Assembly (NCBI GenBank): GCA_030620925.1
Contig: JAUXIQ010000082.1
Coordinates: 1-7,751, forward strand
Reading direction: 5' to 3'
DNA: 7,751 nt
From: JAUXIQ01 sp030620925 [NCBI: Nitrospinota bacterium]
GTDB lineage: Bacteria; JAUXIQ01
The notes under the pieces are model-generated. The model did no database searches. It had not been told where the DNA came from and was given only the letters and a program-made list of their open reading frames with translations. A program made the translations under genes and the position numbers. Positions 1-7,751 of the stretch are shown in pieces. The number at the start of each line of letters is the position of its first letter. The first letter of the stretch is position 1.

Positions 1-204
1 GGGGCTTCCTCTCATGAGAATGAGGAGGACGATCACTTCCAGATAGGCAAAAGGAACTTTACCATCTTCAGGAAGCTTCTCTGGAAAAACGAGGTGTTGC
101 TTAGAGCGCAAGAAGTGGGCGGGACTGTATCCAGAACGTTATCTCTGGAAGTAGGCAGCGGCAACGTCAATGTTAAGATAAACGGAGTGGTATCAGAGCT
201 GTAG
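1..204 (+). CDS. C-terminal end of an unidentified protein (partial)
   Basis: Frame 1 is open from the first base of the window to the TAG at 202-204. It gives the last 67 residues of a protein whose start lies outside. I do not recognise the family. The fragment begins with an acidic, hydrophilic stretch (HENEEDDH, residues 5-12). It continues with a basic, aromatic segment (GKRNFTIFRKLLWKN, 17-31) and ends in alternating hydrophobic residues that look like beta strands (VNVKINGVVSEL at the end). No membrane segment or catalytic motif is visible. It lies 49 bases upstream of a chemotaxis response-regulator gene on the same strand, with no terminator between, so it may belong to the same motility or chemotaxis operon. 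That is inference from position. The call that this is coding rests on the open frame, its plausible composition and the context. Confidence 0.5.
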   Translation, partial: GASSHENEEDDHFQIGKRNFTIFRKLLWKNEVLLRAQEVGGTVSRTLSLEVGSGNVNVKINGVVSEL

Positions 205-253
205 TATTTTTAGTGCGTTAGTATAAGGTGCGCAGGAAGGGAGGGACCAACCC

Positions 254-2171
<1,918 letters not shown>

Positions 2172-2352
2172 ATTATCTTACTTTTTTTGATCCCCCTTCA
2201 TTTCAGGCATGGCCGAGAAATATAACCCCGCCGCACAATGGGCAAGAGAGACAATTTGTTGCAAAGCAGTTTTACGTTTATACAAAAAGATTGATGGTGC
2301 GGGCCGTTGATCACGATTCTTAGCCTGGCGTCAGTAGAGCGGCACAATCTTG

Positions 2353-2380
2353 TTGACTTTCCCTCCGCGCCGTCTAAAAT
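2353..2380 (+). promoter_or_regulatory. Probable sigma-70-type promoter for the kdsB leader and operon
   Basis: TTGACT at 2353-2358 (five of six consensus bases) and TAAAAT at 2375-2380 (five of six) are separated by 16 bases. Transcription would start at about 2386-2388. It is the best promoter match I found in the intergenic gap and would give kdsB an untranslated leader of roughly 227 bases. Its start point coincides with the first base of the foldable segment described next, which supports both calls. Confidence 0.6.
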
Positions 2381-2386
2381 AGAGGG

Positions 2387-2520
2387 TAATGGGACGGCAT
2401 GTAACAGGACTCCTTCCGATAAGAGACCCTGATGCCCGGCGATGTTTTCATTACTCAGTGTTTAGAGCGCCAGGGGGCGGCTCTACCTCCCGCAATGCCG
2501 ATAAAGTCTTCAACCCGTTA
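2387..2520 (+). ncRNA. Candidate structured leader RNA or small RNA of unknown class
   Basis: Read by eye, the segment can close on itself. TAATGGG (2387-2393) pairs with CCCGTTA (2514-2520), seven pairs including one G-U. CGGCAT (2395-2400) pairs with ATGCCG (2495-2500), six pairs. Inside are a strong hairpin, TAGAGC (2463-2468) with GCTCTA (2480-2485) extended by GCC/GGC across one bulged G to an AGGG loop, and a weaker hairpin from CAGG (2405-2408) and CCTG (2428-2431). The outermost stem begins where the promoter at 2353-2380 should start transcription. I recognise no known riboswitch or housekeeping RNA class. It could be the kdsB leader, a processed small RNA, or chance pairing. No folding energy was computed. 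Confidence 0.35.
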
Positions 2521-2613
2521 TGATGAATGTATCTATACGTTTGTGCGTTTTCCAGGAAAAATCCGGATGCACAGCCTTTTTTCTCCGCCCCTGCGCTGGA
2601 GGCCGGTGAAACC

Positions 2614-3387
2614 ATGAAGGTGGTGGCCCTCATACCGGCGCGTTATGCCTCCACACGCTTTCCGGGGAAAGTGCTTGCGGATATATGCGGCAAACCCATG
2701 ATAGAGCGTGTCTATGAGGGGGTGCGGGGCTCGTCGCTGCTGGAGAGGGTGATAGTGGCCACCGACGACGAGCGCGTCCGCGCCGCGGTGGAGGGATTCG
2801 GCGGCGAGGCGGCCATGACTTCCGCCGACCACCAGACGGGCACCGACAGGATAGCGGAGGTGGCGGAGGGGTTAGACGCGGAAGTTGTGGTGAACGTCCA
2901 GGGCGACGAGCCGCTCATCACCGGGGAGGTCATAGAAGCTGCGTTGCGGCCGATGTTGGAAGAGCCGGAGCTTGAGATGTCCACGCTGATGTGCCCCATA
3001 GACAACGCCGGAGAGTTTTTCGATCCCCACGTGGTAAAAGTCATCACCGACAGCCGGGGATACGCCATATACTTCTCCAGATGGCCCATCCCTTTTCACA
3101 TGGAAGATTGGTCCGGCTGCATCGGCGAAGATGGGGTGCGTGTTCCTGAGAGGGTCCCTCAGATAGCGCATCGGCACATAGGTCTCTACGCTTACAGGAA
3201 GGACTTTCTCCTCCGCTACGCAAAGATGCCCGCCACCCCGCTGGAACGGTTGGAGAAGCTGGAGCAGTTGCGCGCCCTGGAGAACGGGCATAAGATAAGG
3301 GTGGTGAAGACCGAATACCGGGCAATAGGGGTGGACGTGCCGGAGGACCTGGAGCAGGTGAAGGCGCTGCTTGCGGAAGCAAAATAA
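2614..3387 (+). CDS. kdsB: 3-deoxy-manno-octulosonate cytidylyltransferase (CMP-Kdo synthetase)
   Basis: KdsB couples CTP and Kdo to CMP-Kdo and pyrophosphate in the cytoplasm, the activated sugar used to build the lipopolysaccharide inner core. The 257 residues match the family (about 250). Visible signatures are the nucleotide-binding N-terminus IPARYASTRFPGK (7-19), ATDDERV (49-55), HQTGTDR (73-79), NVQGDEP (94-100) with the Mg-binding D98, and the C-terminal GVDVPEDLE (239-247). ATG 2614 is preferred: the family motif begins at once, and GGAGG at 2598-2602 precedes it, though 11 bases away, which is slightly long. An in-frame ATG at 2527 would add 29 unrelated residues. A likely promoter lies at 2353-2380 and a foldable leader sits between. 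pyrG follows after 79 bases, supplying the CTP substrate. Confidence 0.96.
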   Translation: MKVVALIPARYASTRFPGKVLADICGKPMIERVYEGVRGSSLLERVIVATDDERVRAAVEGFGGEAAMTSADHQTGTDRIAEVAEGLDAEVVVNVQGDEPLITGEVIEAALRPMLEEPELEMSTLMCPIDNAGEFFDPHVVKVITDSRGYAIYFSRWPIPFHMEDWSGCIGEDGVRVPERVPQIAHRHIGLYAYRKDFLLRYAKMPATPLERLEKLEQLRALENGHKIRVVKTEYRAIGVDVPEDLEQVKALLAEAK

Positions 3388-3399
3388 ACGAATCGGCGG

Positions 3400-3427
3400 T
3401 TATATTTAAGATTGATCGGGTTATAAT
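3400..3427 (+). promoter_or_regulatory. Possible promoter upstream of pyrG
   Basis: A perfect -10 hexamer, TATAAT at 3422-3427, lies in the 79-base gap between kdsB and pyrG. The -35 is poor (TTATAT at 3400-3405, spacer 16) and there is no TGn extension. If used, transcription would start near 3434, about 33 bases before the pyrG ATG, giving pyrG expression independent of the kdsB promoter. Local AT richness could also produce such a match by chance. Confidence 0.4.
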
Positions 3428-3445
3428 AGGATGTTTAAGAACTGA

Positions 3446-5952
<2,507 letters not shown>

Positions 5953-5968
5953 GAGCTGTAATCAGCTC
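5953..5968 (+). other. Perfect 6-bp hairpin in the kdsA to protease gap
   Basis: GAGCTG (5953-5958) and CAGCTC (5963-5968) form a perfect inverted repeat around the loop TAAT, beginning directly after the kdsA stop codon. The following bases (GATTATTGAG) lack the T-run of an intrinsic terminator, so it is more likely an mRNA 3'-end stabiliser, a partial attenuator, or chance. Confidence 0.35.
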
Positions 5969-5993
5969 GATTATTGAGGGTTAAAGGTTAGCA

Positions 5994-6623
5994 ATGGATT
6001 TCATGCGGGATATAAGCATCAAGATACTCCCTCTGCTGTGGGCCATCACCATACACGAAGTATCGCACGGTTGGGTGGCCAACAGGCTGGGAGACCCCAC
6101 GGCGCGGCTGGCGGGACGGCTCACCCTGAATCCCCTAAAGCATCTGGACCCCTTCGGCATGCTGGCCTTCTTTCTGACCAGGATGATAGGATGGGCGAAG
6201 CCCGTGCCGGTGGACCCCCGGCATTTCCGCGACCCCCGCAGGGGCATGATATGGGTGGCCCTGGCAGGGCCCGTGTCTAACTTCGCCATGGCCTTCATAA
6301 GCGCGGGGATATATCATGCGCTGCTTCCGGTATTTCAGGCCATGGGGCCCGCCGCCGAGAAGAGCATGCTTTTTCCCGTCTTTCTGATGGTGGGCTGGAG
6401 TGTTAGAATAAATGCAATCCTGGGTATCTTCAACCTGGTGCCCATACCACCGCTGGACGGGGGAAGGATACTGGTGGGCGTCCTTCCAGAGAGTGCGGCG
6501 GAAGGATATTCAAAAATAGAGCCTTACGGTTTCTTTATAATACTCTTTCTTCTGTTCACAGGCGTACTTTCTATGTTTATCTTTCCCATTTATCGGGATT
6601 TCATGTCACTGCTCATACGGTAA
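5994..6623 (+). CDS. Site-2-type membrane metalloprotease (peptidase M50 family), short form
   Basis: A 209-residue polytopic membrane protein that should cleave substrates within or near the membrane using zinc. H21-E22-V-S-H25 in the first hydrophobic segment is the HExxH zinc site. The third ligand is D155 in NLVPIPPLDGG (147-157), the second signature of the family. A-G-P-V-S-N (91-96) is the conserved GPxxN. Hydrophobic segments lie at about 7-30, 48-65, 85-112, 120-150 and 172-200. There is no PDZ or CBS domain, so it belongs to the minimal group and is not an RseP-like sigma-E protease. ATG 5994 has a modest AAAGG site six bases upstream. ATG 6003 is an alternative that costs three residues. 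Genes of this group are often found near trpS and scpA/scpB in bacteria, and trpS follows here after 36 bases. The substrate is unknown. Confidence 0.92.
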   Translation: MDFMRDISIKILPLLWAITIHEVSHGWVANRLGDPTARLAGRLTLNPLKHLDPFGMLAFFLTRMIGWAKPVPVDPRHFRDPRRGMIWVALAGPVSNFAMAFISAGIYHALLPVFQAMGPAAEKSMLFPVFLMVGWSVRINAILGIFNLVPIPPLDGGRILVGVLPESAAEGYSKIEPYGFFIILFLLFTGVLSMFIFPIYRDFMSLLIR

Positions 6624-6659
6624 ACCGTCTGAAGCCTGGTCGTTACACAGGGAGATGAG

Positions 6660-7649
6660 ATGAACGAGTCCAAACGGGTGCTGAGCGGGATGCGGCCCTC
6701 GGGTAAGCTGCATCTTGGGAACTTGATGGGCGCCCTCAAGAACTGGAAGGAGTTGCAGGATGAGGGCTACCACTGCCACTATTTCGTGGCCGACTGGCAC
6801 GCCCTCACAACCGACTACGAGGATACCAAGGAGATAAAGGAAAACGTGATGGAAATGGCGGTGGACTGGCTCTGCGCAGGCCTTGACCCCGGGAAGAGCA
6901 CCCTTTTCGTGCAGTCCTGGGTGCCCGAACACGCAGAGCTGCACCTCATGCTCTCCATGGTCGTCCCCCTGCCCTGGCTGGAGAGGAACCCCACCTTCAA
7001 GGAACAGCTTAAAGAAATAGAGGGCAAGGAGATATTCAATTACGGCTTCCTGGGCTACCCTGTGTTACAGGCCGCCGACATAATCATATACAAGGCGCAT
7101 TACGTGCCCGTGGGGGCGGACCAGCTCCCCCACCTCGAGCTCACCCGGGAGATCGTTCGCAGGTTCAACAACCTTTACCGCGAGGTGTTCCCCGAGCCGG
7201 AAGCCCTGCTGACCGAATACCCCAAACTACCCGGTACGGACGGCCGCAAGATGAGCAAGAGCTATGACAACGCTATTTACCTTTCAGACCCCCCCGATGT
7301 GGTGCGGGAGAAGATACGCACCATGATGACCGATCCCGCCAGGGCCCGTCGCAAGGACCCCGGAAACCCTGAGATATGCCCGGTGTTCGACTTCCACAAG
7401 GTTTTTTCCTCGCCTGAGCAGATAAGCTGGGCGGAGAAGGGCTGCAAAACGGCCGGAATCGGCTGCGTGGACTGCAAAAAGGTTATGGGTGACAATTTGG
7501 CGAGTGAAATGAAGCCCTATTTCGAGAAGCGGGCTGAGATAGCCTCCAAACCCGAGAAGGTGGCTGAGATGCTGCGCGAGGGCAGCGATCGCGCCAGAAA
7601 GGAGGCCGGAAAGACGTTGAAGGAAGCCAGGGAGGCGATGAATATTTAG
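6660..7649 (+). CDS. trpS: Tryptophan-tRNA ligase, with a cysteine pattern suggesting an iron-sulfur cluster
   Basis: TrpRS charges tRNA-Trp with tryptophan in the cytoplasm. It is a class Ic synthetase, and 329 residues is normal for the bacterial enzyme. The HIGH-type motif is H18-L-G-N in PSGKLHLGN. The second ATP motif is K197-M-S-K-S201 in GTDGRKMSKS. ATG 6660 has GGAG five bases upstream. A closer decoy ATG at 6655 stops after two codons. Unusually, four cysteines, C240, C262, C269 and C272, form C-x21-C-x6-C-x2-C in the region after KMSKS. Thermotoga maritima TrpRS binds a 4Fe-4S cluster near the anticodon site through C-x22-C-x6-C-x2-C, so a cluster is likely here with one residue less in the first loop. 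The gene is last in its run and ends 33 bases before a terminator. Confidence 0.97.
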   Translation: MNESKRVLSGMRPSGKLHLGNLMGALKNWKELQDEGYHCHYFVADWHALTTDYEDTKEIKENVMEMAVDWLCAGLDPGKSTLFVQSWVPEHAELHLMLSMVVPLPWLERNPTFKEQLKEIEGKEIFNYGFLGYPVLQAADIIIYKAHYVPVGADQLPHLELTREIVRRFNNLYREVFPEPEALLTEYPKLPGTDGRKMSKSYDNAIYLSDPPDVVREKIRTMMTDPARARRKDPGNPEICPVFDFHKVFSSPEQISWAEKGCKTAGIGCVDCKKVMGDNLASEMKPYFEKRAEIASKPEKVAEMLREGSDRARKEAGKTLKEAREAMNI

Positions 7650-7682
7650 GGGAGCAAATATATATCCGGTTGGCAGCGAGGG

Positions 7683-7725
7683 GCGGGTTTCCTTGTCCGA
7701 AAGGGAAAACCCGCTTTTCAATTTT
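7683..7725 (+). terminator. Rho-independent terminator after trpS
   Basis: GCGGGTTT (7683-7690) pairs perfectly with AAACCCGC (7707-7714). An inner CCTT/AAGG helix extends the stem across a two-base bulge. TTTT and, after CAA, a second TTTT follow directly. This is a typical intrinsic terminator and ends the kdsB-to-trpS run. The final 26 bases of the window show nothing I can name. Confidence 0.88.
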
Positions 7726-7751
7726 ATACAGGGCCGCCGACAATAGTAAAA

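Larger units (their letters stand above)
2172..2613. other. 442-base intergenic region between the chemotaxis and Kdo gene groups
   Basis: No convincing protein gene lies here on either strand. After cheB there is a T7 run (2182-2188) but no GC-rich hairpin before it, so an intrinsic terminator for the chemotaxis operon is not evident. A weak promoter-like pair, TTGTTG (2256-2261) and TATACA (2279-2284) with a 17-base spacer, is less convincing than the pair at 2353-2380. A 33-codon frame opens at ATG 2209 without a good ribosome site. The second half holds a foldable segment (2387-2520), a small AT-rich hairpin around 2525-2540 and a T6 run (2577-2582) without a strong stem before it. The kdsB ribosome site is at the end. 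Confidence 0.7.

Noticed and set aside
2172-2200. Possible terminator after cheB (T7 run at 2182-2188)
   Set aside because: The only inverted repeat before the T-run is a 4-bp AT stem (TAAT/ATTA), too weak for an intrinsic terminator.
2427-2453. Resemblance to the CCCUGAGCCGAU block of proteobacterial 6S RNA
   Set aside because: The sequence CCCTGATGCCC followed by GATGTTTTCAT is loosely similar. However, the long two-strand rod with a central bubble typical of 6S RNA could not be recovered, and the closed segment (134 bases) is too short. An Rfam covariance search would settle it.
2172-2613. tRNA gene, CRISPR array or insertion-sequence remnant in the gap
   Set aside because: No T-loop with matching acceptor ends, no repeated spacers, and no terminal inverted repeats or transposase fragments were seen.
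2527-2613. Upstream in-frame ATG start for kdsB
   Set aside because: It would add 29 residues with no counterpart in the family, and ATG 2614 starts exactly at the conserved N-terminus with GGAGG upstream.
2432-2617. 61-codon plus-strand frame within the kdsB leader
   Set aside because: It has no good ribosome site and low-complexity, proline-rich content. It overlaps the foldable segment and runs into the kdsB start in another frame. There is no evidence for a protein.

Overview
The window is a stretch of bacterial chromosome from a motile Gram-negative (diderm) organism. Every gene I can support lies on the + strand. Motility is inferred from chemotaxis genes, and an outer membrane with Kdo-type lipopolysaccharide from kdsA and kdsB. 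The DNA is GC-rich, yet ATA is a very common isoleucine codon and AGG a common arginine codon. TrpS carries a cysteine pattern like that of the iron-sulfur TrpRS of Thermotoga. Together these point to an anaerobe, for example of the Synergistota, Desulfobacterota or a similar lineage. The sequence alone does not settle the phylum.

Bases 1-2171 are the end of a chemotaxis cluster: the C-terminal tail of an unidentified protein, a receiver domain fused to a CheX-like CheY-P phosphatase domain, and a complete CheB methylesterase that most likely starts at TTG. Spacing is tight and no internal promoter is visible. Bases 2172-2613 are a 442-base gap without a convincing gene. It holds a good sigma-70-type promoter (TTGACT, 16 bases, TAAAAT). 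About seven bases after its -10 begins a 134-base segment that can fold back on itself. I could not assign this segment to a known RNA class, and it is the most interesting unexplained feature of the window.

Bases 2614-7649 hold kdsB, pyrG, kdsA, a short site-2-type (M50) membrane metalloprotease gene and trpS, closed by a rho-independent terminator at 7683-7725. PyrG makes the CTP that KdsB uses to activate Kdo. KdsA makes the Kdo precursor Kdo-8-phosphate. Thus nucleotide supply and Kdo synthesis sit together, with pyrG and kdsA overlapping by four bases. The other Kdo enzymes (KdsD arabinose-5-phosphate isomerase and KdsC phosphatase) are not in the window. All five enzymes look intact, with catalytic residues in place. 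The M50 protease and trpS close the run as housekeeping genes with no obvious role in Kdo synthesis.
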